A stretch of 64,000 nucleotides of DNA from Undibacterium sp. (GTDB taxonomy: Bacteria > Pseudomonadota > Gammaproteobacteria > Burkholderiales > Burkholderiaceae_D). The translations under genes and the position numbers were made by a program. Positions 1 through 8,205 of this stretch are shown piece by piece. The notes under the pieces are model-generated. The model saw only the letters and a program-made list of their open reading frames with translations. It searched no databases and had not been told where the DNA came from. Each line of letters opens with the position of its first letter. Within the stretch, counting starts at the first letter, position 1. Where the stretch lies: contig NZ_JAUSFI010000028.1 of assembly GCF_030651495.1 (NCBI RefSeq), positions 17,682 to 81,681 on the forward strand. Direction: 5' to 3'.

Positions 1-99
1 GAAGGCCATTACGAGCGTAAAAAAAGCCGCGCCAAGCAAGTGCCTTTCTGTGCACAAAAATATTTGATGCAACAGTTAGGCTCCACTTCCGAAGAATAA
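1..99 (+). CDS. C-terminal end of probable polyphosphate kinase (partial)
   Basis: The window opens inside this frame, so only the last 32 codons and the TAA stop are visible. The tail has a pattern G-x-Y-E-R followed by a basic stretch and then S/C-A-Q-K-x-L-M. This resembles the extreme C-terminus of Ppk1-type polyphosphate kinases, which make polyphosphate from ATP. The next gene, 20 bp downstream, is a SixA-type phosphatase, a neighbour often seen with ppk in Burkholderiales. The assignment rests on a short tail and context, so it is tentative; the upstream sequence would settle it. Confidence 0.45.
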   Translation, partial: EGHYERKKSRAKQVPFCAQKYLMQQLGSTSEE

Positions 100-118
100 T
101 CACAGAAATGAGCAAGCG

Positions 119-589
119 ATGGATCTGATCTTATGGCGACATGCAGAAGCAGAACCCGGCAACCTGGATCTGCCAGATGATGCGCGCAAGCTGACCGCAA
201 AAGGAATCAAACAAGCCAATAAGATGGCGTACTGGCTGGACAGCAATCTGCCCGACAGTTGCCGTATTCTGGTGAGCCCAACGGTCAGAACCCGAGAGAC
301 CATGGCGGCCCTGGACCGTAAATTTAAGATCGTGCCTGAACTAGGGCCAAACGCGAGCGCAGAGGCTGTTCTGGCTGCCGCCAACTGGCCGCATAGCCGT
401 GAGCCGGTATTGATTATTGGACACCAGCCGTATCTGGGACAGATCGCTGCGCGTCTGATTGCGCCGATGATGCTGGAATGCGCCGTGCGCAAAGGCAATG
501 TCTGGTGGATTACGCAAAAACAGAGTGAAGCCGAAAGCGTGCAAACCTATCTGAAAGCCATCATGACGCCAGATCTGGTGGTGAAGTAA
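119..589 (+). CDS. sixA: SixA-type phosphohistidine phosphatase
   Basis: This is a 156-residue histidine phosphatase. The RHAEAE motif at residues 7-12 carries the catalytic histidine (H8), R57 and R59 lie in the S-P-T-x-R-T-R-E segment, and the second histidine is in GHQPYLG (H102). Length and motifs fit SixA, a cytoplasmic phosphatase that removes phosphate from phosphohistidine, first described on the ArcB HPt domain and later on PTS components. It starts 20 bp after the probable ppk stop and likely shares its transcript. The next gene is convergent, with an inverted repeat between them. The family is clear; the in vivo substrate is not known here. Confidence 0.85.
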   Translation: MDLILWRHAEAEPGNLDLPDDARKLTAKGIKQANKMAYWLDSNLPDSCRILVSPTVRTRETMAALDRKFKIVPELGPNASAEAVLAAANWPHSREPVLIIGHQPYLGQIAARLIAPMMLECAVRKGNVWWITQKQSEAESVQTYLKAIMTPDLVVK

Positions 590-634
590 GTCACCCTTTT
601 TATGTATTGAAAAGGGAACTTCTAAAAACAGCGG

Positions 635-691
635 CGCATATTCCATGCGCCTTCCAAGGCTTTTCGTGCCAGAAGGCGCATGAAATATGCG
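635..691. repeat. Dispersed palindromic repeat, family A, copy 1
   Basis: Two 19-bp arms (635-653 and 673-691) form an inverted repeat with one mismatch around a 19-bp centre. The core is GCGCATATTCCATGCGCC and its complement. Related copies lie at 12227-12283 and 40072-40142. This copy sits between the convergent genes sixA and the PlcP-like gene, where a long stem-loop could end transcription from both sides. Confidence 0.8.
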
Positions 692-712
692 TGTAGCAGT
701 TTTTAAACCCGT

Positions 713-1579
713 TTACGCGGATACACTTGATGCCAGCGCCATTTCCGGGATCGTGTTTGATATTCGGTCCGGCAACATGATATCGTGCCAGCTTACCAGG
801 CGCAGTTCGCCACTGACATCTTCCACCAGCGCCGACAAACTCTCCACCCAATCACCGTCATTGCAATACGTAATGCCGTCAATCTGACGAATTTCGGGCT
901 TATGAATATGGCCGCAAATCACACCATCCAAACCGCGTTGACGCGCTTCGTCAGCGAGCGCATGTTCAAATGAACTGATATAGCTGACGGCATTTTTCAC
1001 CTTGAGTTTCAGGTATTGCGACAGCGACCAGTACGGCAAGCCACGCCGCGCACGCCAACTATTCAGCACCTGATTGAATTTAAGAATCACCGTGTACAAA
1101 TTATCACCGAGATACGCCAGCCATTTGGCGCAGGCAATCACGCCATCAAACCTGTCGCCATGCAAGACCAGCATGCGCTTGCCTTGTGCAGTGACATGCA
1201 CCAGCTCATCTCGCACCTTGATACCACCAAAATCGAGATCAATAAACTGCCTCACCGCCTCATCATGGTTGCCCGGAACGAAGATCACGTTAGTGCCCTT
1301 CTTGGCCTTTTTTAACACCGTCTGCACCACGTTATTGTGTACCTGATCCCAATACCAGCGCCGCTTCAATTGCCAGCCATCGATAATATCGCCGACCAGG
1401 TACAGGGTGTCCGATTCGGTCGCCTGCAAAAACTCCAGCAAGCGCGCAGCCTGACACCCAGTTGTTCCCAAGTGCAGATCAGAAATCCAAATAGTACGAA
1501 AATGAGTCAACTCCTTTTTACTGTGCCTAAACAGCTTACGGCTCATTTTTTCACTGAGGAACTGATCTGCCGGCGTCAT
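713..1579 (-). CDS. PlcP/LpxH-like calcineurin-type metallophosphoesterase
   Basis: This 288-residue cytoplasmic metallophosphoesterase has all metal-site motifs: SDLHLG (33-38), GDIIDGW (63-69), GNHDE (103-107), HGD (140-142) and GHIH (223-226). Automatic annotation would call it UDP-2,3-diacylglucosamine diphosphatase (LpxH). However, the LKRRWYW, FGGI and GDWVES segments resemble PlcP, the phosphate-starvation phospholipase C of rhizobia and marine bacteria. PlcP cleaves phospholipid headgroups so that phosphorus-free lipids can replace them. Its ATG overlaps the olsB stop by 4 bp (ATGA), so the two are translationally coupled. That partner, together with the PhoB-type array upstream of olsB, favours the PlcP reading. 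LpxH activity cannot be excluded from sequence alone. Confidence 0.75.
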   Translation of the reverse strand: MTPADQFLSEKMSRKLFRHSKKELTHFRTIWISDLHLGTTGCQAARLLEFLQATESDTLYLVGDIIDGWQLKRRWYWDQVHNNVVQTVLKKAKKGTNVIFVPGNHDEAVRQFIDLDFGGIKVRDELVHVTAQGKRMLVLHGDRFDGVIACAKWLAYLGDNLYTVILKFNQVLNSWRARRGLPYWSLSQYLKLKVKNAVSYISSFEHALADEARQRGLDGVICGHIHKPEIRQIDGITYCNDGDWVESLSALVEDVSGELRLVSWHDIMLPDRISNTIPEMALASSVSA

Positions 1580-2343
1580 TCTGTCCGCCCGTCTGTCCCA
1601 TAATGTTTGGCGTAACGATTATCCAGGTTTGCCAGCGGCAGCATCACAAACAAATCAGCACAATGGAAATCATGATCCCATGCTGGCTCACCACAAACCC
1701 AGGCGCCTGCCCGCAAATACCCTTTCAGCAGCGGCGGAATGCGCGCCACATGGCCCTCATCCATATCATCAATCGGAAACGCTAGATGAGGCGTAACACG
1801 ATAATCAAGCGGCGCAAAATCAGCGTCTTTAAAACTACGGTAAATGGCTGCCGCATTATGGCCGCCGTCAGTGAGGCTGATGCTGGCGCAACCGATCAGA
1901 TACGTGCAACGCTCACGTTGCATATACGCTGCCAGCCCCGCCCACAACATCATGATCACGGCACCACTACGGTAATCAGGGTGGATGCAGGCACGCCCTG
2001 CTTCGGCAATGCTGCCGCGTATATTTTGCAGGCGAGATAAATCGAATTCGGTTTCTGAATAATAGCGGCCAATATGGCGCGCGGCGTTCGGACCTAAAAT
2101 ACGATAGGTGCCAACGACTTTCAAGGTTTTGGTATCACGCACGATCAAGTGATCGCAGTGCTCGTCAAACTCATCCTTATCCAAACCATCAGGATTGGTC
2201 AGCGCGGATAAACCCATCGCTTCAATAAAGACTTTGTAACGTAAACGCTGCACTTCCTTGACTTCTTTAGCGGTACTGGCAAGGCTTAAACTCAGCTTGG
2301 AAAAACTTGGATTGGCATCCGCGGGGTGGGTGAGTAGTCTCAT
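1576..2343 (-). CDS. olsB: OlsB-like L-ornithine N-alpha-acyltransferase
   Basis: This 255-residue GNAT-superfamily acyltransferase resembles OlsB, which transfers a 3-hydroxyacyl chain from acyl carrier protein to ornithine, the first step of ornithine-lipid synthesis. Recognisable segments are the early V-x-x-x-Q-x-L-R-Y-x-V-F motif (around 30-40), D-E-F-D-x-x-C-D-H-L-I-V-R-D, the EAGRACIHPDYR acyl-ACP/CoA segment (around 115-126) and the LIGCASI strand. No OlsA-type second acyltransferase is adjacent, although a PlsC-like gene lies at 52714. Transcription probably starts just downstream of three PhoB half-sites at 2402-2430. Confidence 0.85.
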   Translation of the reverse strand: MRLLTHPADANPSFSKLSLSLASTAKEVKEVQRLRYKVFIEAMGLSALTNPDGLDKDEFDEHCDHLIVRDTKTLKVVGTYRILGPNAARHIGRYYSETEFDLSRLQNIRGSIAEAGRACIHPDYRSGAVIMMLWAGLAAYMQRERCTYLIGCASISLTDGGHNAAAIYRSFKDADFAPLDYRVTPHLAFPIDDMDEGHVARIPPLLKGYLRAGAWVCGEPAWDHDFHCADLFVMLPLANLDNRYAKHYGTDGRTE

Positions 2344-2401
2344 GTATTATCCTGTTCAGTCGATTGACGAACGAAGAATAAAGCAGGATTACTTCAACAA
2401 G

Positions 2402-2430
2402 ATGACGGTTTGATGTCGGTTTTATGACAC
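2402..2430 (-). promoter_or_regulatory. Probable PhoB-binding array (three half-sites) for olsB
   Basis: Read on the minus strand, three 7-mers GTGTCAT, CCGACAT and CCGTCAT are separated by 4-bp spacers (AAAA and CAAA), giving an exact 11-bp repeat. The first 18 bases (2413-2430) match the published PhoB box CTGTCATAAAACTGTCAT at 15 of 18 positions. The array begins about 60 bp upstream of the olsB ATG, leaving room for a -10 element and leader. This is a direct sequence match; binding is inferred. Confidence 0.75.
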
Positions 2431-2432
2431 GT

Positions 2433-2465
2433 AAAAAACAACAGCCCCGCTACCAGGTAGCGAGG
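2433..2465 (-). terminator. Rho-independent terminator of the lysine-rich protein gene
   Basis: On the minus strand a GC-rich stem built from CGCTACC and GGTAGCG (with flanking C/G pairs) is followed within a few bases by a TTGTTTTTT tract. It lies 29 bp after the stop of the gene at 2494-3090 and directly upstream of the PhoB-type array, so it insulates olsB from that gene. Confidence 0.75.
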
Positions 2466-2493
2466 CGGTAAGAGATCATTTAAAACGACACGC

Positions 2494-3090
2494 TTACTTG
2501 TCTTTTTTCGGGCGGCCAGCTTTCAGCGGTGCCAGGTTAGCGATCAATGTTTTGAGGCTATTGACATCGGTGCGGCTCAACAACAGCAGACCAATACGCA
2601 ATAACTGGCTTTTTTTCACTTCAACACCGGCACCGATACACGCTTTTTTCACCAGTCCAAGCGCCGCATATTCAGACTCAGGCATAGTAAAACTGTCGCG
2701 CACCAATTTTTCCTTCTTTATCTTTTCTTTAGCAACAACAGAAATTAATTTTGTTGGGGCGGCTGGCTTAATTGCGGACTTAGTTACGAGCTTAGTTACT
2801 GGCTTGGCGGCAGGCTTAACAACCGGCTTAACAAAGGACTTAGCAACGGGGGCATTCACCGTTTTATTCACCACCTTGCCGACAGCCGCAGGCTTTGCAG
2901 CCACGACAGGAGCCGCCTTCGGCATAACTGGCTTAACTGGATTAACAGCAGCAGCTACTTTCACCGGAAGCGCTTTCGGAGTCTTGGCTTTTTCTGCGGA
3001 CACTTTTGCAGCAGCAGTCGCAATTTTTTTTGCCGGAACTACCGACACCTTACTTTTTACAGCATTTTTATTCTCTGGAACGGTTGCCAT
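2494..3090 (-). CDS. Lysine/alanine/proline-rich protein with a conserved C-terminal domain
   Basis: This is a 198-residue basic protein. Residues 1 to about 125 are low-complexity, dominated by K, A, P and V with many PAK/KPV-type repeats, similar in style to bacterial histone-H1-like or AlgP-type tails. From about residue 130 the sequence becomes a normal folded domain of about 65 residues (F-T-M-P-E-S-E-Y motif, then K-K-S-Q-L-L-R-I-G-L helix). It ends in G-R-P-K-K, an AT-hook-like core. I infer a nucleoid- or DNA-binding role, with the helix-rich C-terminus possibly of ribbon-helix-helix type; the family is not recognised. A same-length antisense frame exists, but the minus strand has a terminator and this domain structure. 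Confidence 0.7.
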   Translation of the reverse strand: MATVPENKNAVKSKVSVVPAKKIATAAAKVSAEKAKTPKALPVKVAAAVNPVKPVMPKAAPVVAAKPAAVGKVVNKTVNAPVAKSFVKPVVKPAAKPVTKLVTKSAIKPAAPTKLISVVAKEKIKKEKLVRDSFTMPESEYAALGLVKKACIGAGVEVKKSQLLRIGLLLLSRTDVNSLKTLIANLAPLKAGRPKKDK

Positions 3091-3339
3091 TTGACACTCC
3101 TGAAGTTAAGTATATAAATAATATAAACAATTTATTAAATATTTACAAGATGATTTTACGCATATACCGGCAGTCACTCTGGCTGAAACTAAAGTGTAGA
3201 CTAAGATCGGCATATGACCAGCGCATTACGACACTGGAATTCATCATGATGTCATAAATCGATGTCAAAATTGCGCATTGGAAATATTCTCTCATTGAAA
3301 TATCATTCCCGTCCTCACCAATCTTTTTTGATTTAAAAC

Positions 3340-4392
3340 ATGTCTCGATTTACTTCCTATTTGCTGCTTCAACTCTCTTTTCACCTATTCTTTACTGGTA
3401 TCGCTACGGCTGCCAGCATCACCGGCGCGGGCTCCTCCGCCGCCGCGCCTCTTTACAATAAATGGGCAGAAGCTTTTCAGAAAAAAAAGGGAGCGACACT
3501 CGAATACCAAGCGGCCGGTTCTTCAGCGGGGATCAAGCAGATCAAGGAAAAAAGTGTGGATTTCGGCGCCAGCGATGTCGCACTGAATCCGGCGGATTTA
3601 AAAAAATATAATTTAATACAATTCCCGTCTGCGATTTCTGGCGTGGTACCCGTCATCAATGTTTCCGGCATTAAGTCTGGTGAGTTACATCTCACTGGTG
3701 AAATTTTGGCGGGTATATTTGCGCACAAAATCACGATCTGGAACGATGCGGCCATCAGTGCACTTAATCCCGGCGTGCGCTTGCCAAACAAGGCCATTGA
3801 AGTCATCGTGCGCTCGGACGGCTCAGGCACTACCTACAACTTCACCGACTACCTGAGTAAAATAAGCCGCGACTGGCAAGTAAATTACGGCAAAAATTTT
3901 AATATTGCCTGGCACAAAGATCTGACAAAAGTAAAGGGCAGCAGCGGCATTGTCGCCAGCCTCAAAAAAACCAACTATTCAATAAGCTACGTGGATTTTA
4001 ATTATGTGATTCAGGATAAGCTGGATTATGTGCAGTTAAAAAATCACGACGGCAATTTCTTATCTCCGACTGCTGAAACTTTCGCCGCAGCATTAACCAA
4101 TAGCAGCTGGAAGACAGTGGGTAATTTTGAAGAAACGCTGACCGACAAACCCGGCAACAATGCATGGCCGATTACGATGGGCACCTTTATCATCATGCAA
4201 AAAAATGCCGTAAATTCAGATCGCTCCACCGTCGCATTGAAATTCTTCACTTGGGCCTTTATGGCGGGAGACCACCTGGTCAATAGTGTTGATCTGGTGC
4301 GCCTGCCGGATCAAATTCAAGCCCGGGCATTTAAAGAAATGACCACGGTAACCGACCTGAACGGCAAACCACTGGAATGGATTGCGCAATAA
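3340..4392 (+). CDS. pstS: Phosphate-binding protein PstS (stand-alone)
   Basis: This 350-residue periplasmic substrate-binding protein has an N-terminal signal peptide (hydrophobic 8-22, AxA-type cleavage near 23-25). The mature start carries the phosphate-binding loop GAGSSAAAP (29-37). Further ligand segments are AAGSSAGI (58-65), DFGASDVAL (74-82) and RSDGSGTT (158-165). PstS captures inorganic phosphate for the PstCAB importer. Here no pstC, pstA, pstB or phoU follows, and the next gene is unrelated, so it either serves a transporter encoded elsewhere or acts as a second, high-affinity PstS. The location near olsB and ppk fits phosphate regulation. Confidence 0.9.
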   Translation: MSRFTSYLLLQLSFHLFFTGIATAASITGAGSSAAAPLYNKWAEAFQKKKGATLEYQAAGSSAGIKQIKEKSVDFGASDVALNPADLKKYNLIQFPSAISGVVPVINVSGIKSGELHLTGEILAGIFAHKITIWNDAAISALNPGVRLPNKAIEVIVRSDGSGTTYNFTDYLSKISRDWQVNYGKNFNIAWHKDLTKVKGSSGIVASLKKTNYSISYVDFNYVIQDKLDYVQLKNHDGNFLSPTAETFAAALTNSSWKTVGNFEETLTDKPGNNAWPITMGTFIIMQKNAVNSDRSTVALKFFTWAFMAGDHLVNSVDLVRLPDQIQARAFKEMTTVTDLNGKPLEWIAQ

Positions 4393-4604
4393 ATTGAACC
4401 CGATTTAACTTATCCAAGTTATTGGATGGCTGAATCGGATGCGGCATGGACTTTGCCAATTTACTGACCGAACACGGCGGCAATCCGGCGACGCCGGCGT
4501 AGGCCGCCTATTCCCGCTAAAAAGCCTATGCCTTGCATTTCAACGTACACTAAGCGACCAGGGATTTTTCCCTCGATAGGGACCGGACACAATAGAAAGC
4601 AAAC

Positions 4605-5270
4605 ATGGCTAGCGTAATCATCCTCGGCGCAACTGGCCTGGTCGGTCAGCAATTACTCAAACAGGCACTCGACAACGAGCGGATCAGCCAGGTGATCGCT
4701 CCCACCAGACGCCCTTTGACTAGCCACCCTAAGCTCATCAATCCTATCGTCGATTACCGGCATTTGCCTGCTGAGGCTGATTGGTGGAAAGCCGACGCCG
4801 TGCTTTGCGCCTTGGGCAGTACCATGCGTCAGGCCGGCTCAGAAGCCGCTTTCTACCATGTCGACCATGACTATGTGCTGGATGCGGCCAAGCTGGCACA
4901 GGCGGCCGGTGCGGCATGCTTTGTACTCAACTCATCGACCGGTGCCAAGCTGGGCGCAAGCGCATTTTACTTGCGGGTAAAGGCGGAAACCGAACGCGAC
5001 CTGGCCGCGCTGAATTTCGCATCACTGAGCATCATTCGCCCTTCACTGTTGGATGGTGGCGCTCGCCCTGAGAAACGCCCGGGAGAAGCTGTTGGCATCC
5101 TGATCGCCAAGCTGTTCGCCCCCTTGCTGCCGAAACGGTTACGCCCGGTTTCTCCCGAAAAAGTCGCGGCCGCAATGCTTGATGCAGGACTTAATGCGCT
5201 TCCCGGCGCAAAGATTATTGAATCGGAACAACTCCAAACGCCATTAAGCAGAGCCGGAACGCCACGTTAA
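4605..5270 (+). CDS. NAD(P)-binding Rossmann oxidoreductase (atypical SDR)
   Basis: This is a 221-residue protein with the dinucleotide-binding loop GATGLVGQ at residues 9-16 right after the first strand. It has a C-A-L-G-S-T-M strand at about 68-74, a conserved S-S-T-G-A segment and an F-Y-L-R-V-K-A-E-x-E motif, all typical of the NAD(P)H-binding/HTATIP2-like family of atypical short-chain dehydrogenases. The substrate is unknown. It ends tail-to-tail with the sensor kinase gene, overlapping it by 4 bp, so the two are convergent and not an operon. Confidence 0.75.
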   Translation: MASVIILGATGLVGQQLLKQALDNERISQVIAPTRRPLTSHPKLINPIVDYRHLPAEADWWKADAVLCALGSTMRQAGSEAAFYHVDHDYVLDAAKLAQAAGAACFVLNSSTGAKLGASAFYLRVKAETERDLAALNFASLSIIRPSLLDGGARPEKRPGEAVGILIAKLFAPLLPKRLRPVSPEKVAAAMLDAGLNALPGAKIIESEQLQTPLSRAGTPR

Positions 5271-7633
5271 TTGTGTTGCGGTGCAATCACAGGGAAGCGC
5301 AGTAAAAAGCAGGTGCCCTGCGCTGGCTGCGACTCGACCGTCAGATCGCCACCCAAGACGGCGGTCGCCAGATTATGTGTGATCGAAAGACCCAGGCCAG
5401 AACGCCCCTGCCCCAACCTGGTGGTAAAAAAAGGATCGAAGACGCGTGCCAGCATTGCCGCGTCCATACCGATGCCATCATCTGAAAAACTTAGAACTAC
5501 CCAGCCTTGCGCCACCGTTGCGGAAATTTTCAGACTGCCGTGTTCGGCACCGACAAAAGCATGCGTAAAGGCGTTTTCGAGCAGACTCGCGGCGATTTGA
5601 GCCAAGGGTTCGGGATAACTGTCGCATTCGATACTCGATGAAATATCGCCAGAAATATCGCACGTAATATCCCATCGTGCACCATCTAGCTGCTGACGCT
5701 GCAACACCACGACCTCATCGATTAATGCACGCAGGTTGAACTTACGGCGCCGCTCCAGCCTGCGGTCAACGGCGACCTGTTTGAAACTGGAAACCAGTTG
5801 CGCGGCCCGCTCGCAGGCACGAGTGACAATGCCGGCAAGACCGGCGACGTCAGACAGATAAAGATCCAATTGCGAGCGCCGCATGTTGCCACAGGCGATG
5901 ATGTTGTGCATCTCCAGACAACGGTCACTCAAGGTGGATGCTGCCATCAAGGCGTTACCGATCGGCGTATTTAATTCATGTGCCACGCCGACCACCAGCG
6001 ACCCCAGAGCGACTTGTTTTTCGGCTTGCACCAAATCGGCTTGCGCCTTGTGCAGCGCCTCTTCGGCCTCTTTATAGGCAGTTCTATCTTCGACCAGCCA
6101 GATCGTGCCTTCAGCAGGCCGTTCAGGATTGGTAGGGTAGGCAATCAGTTTGACCCATAACTGCTTTTCTTGATTGGCGTGCTGGGTGTAAAGCTCCGTC
6201 TGCAACGGCAGGTTAATCACAAGCAACGGGTAAGCCATCTGGCTGAGCCGCTCATACTCTTCCTGCGAACCAAAAAATATCGATGCAGGAAGACCGATGG
6301 CGGTGTCTCCCGGATAACCATACATCTCGCTGAAACGCGGGTTATAGCGTGTGATTTTTTGGTCACGGGTAAATAAAATGCCCACGGTGGCATTTTCCAT
6401 CAATGCTTCGAGGTCACGCATCGATGCTGTCAACTGTTCACGGGTGCGCCGCGCCTCTTCTGTATCGACCAAGATCCAGATGCTTCCCTGGCTGATATCC
6501 TCGGGGTTTAACGCCTTGCCGTAAAGGCGGCACCAGGACAGGCTACCATCCTTGTGCTTGCAACGAAGCTCCGTTTCAAACGACTGGCCACTGTTCATCG
6601 TTGGGCCAGCTGCGACTCTTAACGCTTGGTAGTCGGCCTGTGAGGGGAACATGCGGGCAGTGGATTGCCCGATCAGCTCTTCCGGACTGTAGCCGAGTAT
6701 CTCGGCACAGCGGGCATTACATCGCTGCACGGTATGGCCGCGGGAGTAGATAAAACCAACCGCTGCGCTGGCGAAGACGGCCTCCAGTTCCAATAGGGTC
6801 TGGCGCTTTTCTTCCTCCGCTGCTTTACGCGCACTAACGTCTTTAAAGATCCAGATCACGTCGTCACCCGACTGCACCGTCCCCGTCACCAGACTGCCGG
6901 TAGCATGCACCCAGATCAAATGTCCATCGCGATGCGGCATTTGCATCTCTACGCTATAAGGCTGCCCCGCCTTCAGGGTAGGATAGACTCGCCGGCTAAG
7001 CTCACCATATTGCTCATCGCTGTTAAAAAAAAGACGGGTCGAGCGGCCCAGCAACTCTTCTGGCTGATAGCCAAACATCGTGGCCAGTTTATTGTTACAG
7101 CGCGCAATCGAACGCTGGTGCGAGTACAGTATGCCAACCGCAACACTCTCAAAAATGACCCGCTGCTCTTCCAGAGTGCGGCGCAATTTTTCTTCGTGCA
7201 AATGCTCGGGGGTGACATCCTCCAAAAACCACAGCGTGCCTTCTTCAGTTTTTTCCGGGTTGACTGCCCTGGCAGAGAAGCGCGACCAGAATACGCTGCC
7301 ATCTTTGTGGCTAGCCCGAATATCACCGCGATATGGTTTGCCGGCGGCCAATACCGGACCGGCAACACGCCCAATTTCTGCGTAACTCTCTGGAATAGTA
7401 TAGAACAGCAGGCTTGCAGGCTGACCAATCAACTCGTTCAGTTGATAGCCCATCATCGCTACAAAACTGGCGTTGGCCTGAACCATGATGCCGTCTTGGG
7501 TAAACAGGATACCTACCGGTGCGCCGTCCATGATGGCATCGAACTGAAGCAGAGACTGCGCAGAGCGCACGCTTTCAGGACTGAGGATAGCGGCCTCGGC
7601 ACCCATCTGATTTGGTTGTTTACCCAACGTCAC
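5267..7633 (-). CDS. Orphan sensor histidine kinase with four PAS domains
   Basis: This 788-residue protein has no membrane segment, so it is likely a cytosolic sensor. Four successive PAS/PAC units (about 25-145, 150-270, 275-395, 400-520) share the pattern G-I/F-L-F/Y-x-R-x-x-x-x-x-x-N...E-L-I/L-G. A short coiled linker leads to a HisKA-type domain with H552 in GVAHELNTPIGN. The ATPase domain has the N box (N687), DDGIGM, and the G-rich GLGLSITHNL. No response regulator is adjacent. Many PAS domains can bind heme, flavin or small ligands; I see no residue that identifies the ligand. Confidence 0.88.
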   Translation of the reverse strand: MTLGKQPNQMGAEAAILSPESVRSAQSLLQFDAIMDGAPVGILFTQDGIMVQANASFVAMMGYQLNELIGQPASLLFYTIPESYAEIGRVAGPVLAAGKPYRGDIRASHKDGSVFWSRFSARAVNPEKTEEGTLWFLEDVTPEHLHEEKLRRTLEEQRVIFESVAVGILYSHQRSIARCNNKLATMFGYQPEELLGRSTRLFFNSDEQYGELSRRVYPTLKAGQPYSVEMQMPHRDGHLIWVHATGSLVTGTVQSGDDVIWIFKDVSARKAAEEEKRQTLLELEAVFASAAVGFIYSRGHTVQRCNARCAEILGYSPEELIGQSTARMFPSQADYQALRVAAGPTMNSGQSFETELRCKHKDGSLSWCRLYGKALNPEDISQGSIWILVDTEEARRTREQLTASMRDLEALMENATVGILFTRDQKITRYNPRFSEMYGYPGDTAIGLPASIFFGSQEEYERLSQMAYPLLVINLPLQTELYTQHANQEKQLWVKLIAYPTNPERPAEGTIWLVEDRTAYKEAEEALHKAQADLVQAEKQVALGSLVVGVAHELNTPIGNALMAASTLSDRCLEMHNIIACGNMRRSQLDLYLSDVAGLAGIVTRACERAAQLVSSFKQVAVDRRLERRRKFNLRALIDEVVVLQRQQLDGARWDITCDISGDISSSIECDSYPEPLAQIAASLLENAFTHAFVGAEHGSLKISATVAQGWVVLSFSDDGIGMDAAMLARVFDPFFTTRLGQGRSGLGLSITHNLATAVLGGDLTVESQPAQGTCFLLRFPVIAPQHN

Positions 7634-8205
7634 AATATTGACCTTTTAATACGTGTTATTTTCATCTGCGCCACCGCACTCCAACATTCGGCAAACCCAG
7701 CCACTAAGCGAACCGGTGCGATGTCGAGAAGTGAAAATTCAATCAAGCAAGTATCCTACAATATGAAGACTATGAAAAGACGACAATGACAACACCTTGC
7801 GCAATAGCCTAGCCATACCACCGCCAGCACCGGAGCAAAAGCGAAATCCAAAATTCGCATTTCAGCTACATTCCGAGTAACGTCCACGTCAAATTTTTAA
7901 ACAATTAAAAATATGTCTACTTAAAAAAACATCGGTCTTCTGCGCAAATGGAAAGAAGTGTCTCATCTGAGTTCCCCCTCTAAAAATTATTGGCTATCAG
8001 CAATGACCTGTTGATACTATCCATGTCGAAATTATTTTTTCTCGACAACGTGCATGCTACAAAAAAGACTATTTAAGTTTACAACGGTCTAAAGCATTTC
8101 AAAACATCATGCTTTTTTGCATTCGCCGTTCTCCATCAGCAAAAAACTTATTTCATTAGAAATCAGTCACGCCAAATTCATCAGAAAACTCAGGAAAACA
8201 AAATC
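7634..8205. other. Non-coding interval between divergent genes
   Basis: This is about 570 bp of AT-rich sequence between the sensor kinase (minus) and the barrel protein (plus). I find no convincing gene or structured RNA. It must hold the two divergent promoters, and a CAGGAAAACAAA ribosome-binding region precedes the ATG at 8206. Its length suggests a long leader or several binding sites for the downstream barrel gene. Confidence 0.5.

Noticed and set aside
2498..3094. 198-codon plus-strand frame opposite the lysine-rich gene
   Set aside because: It is the antisense of a repetitive K/A/P-coding stretch. The minus strand has the folded C-terminal domain, a terminator and proper spacing.
3250..3267. 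PhoB box upstream of pstS
   Set aside because: Two TGTCA sites exist but at 13-bp spacing instead of 11, so this is not a clean PhoB box, although a divergent one is possible.
6905..7789. 294-codon plus-strand frame across the sensor kinase start
   Set aside because: It runs antisense to the conserved PAS coding region and has no ribosome site or domain pattern.
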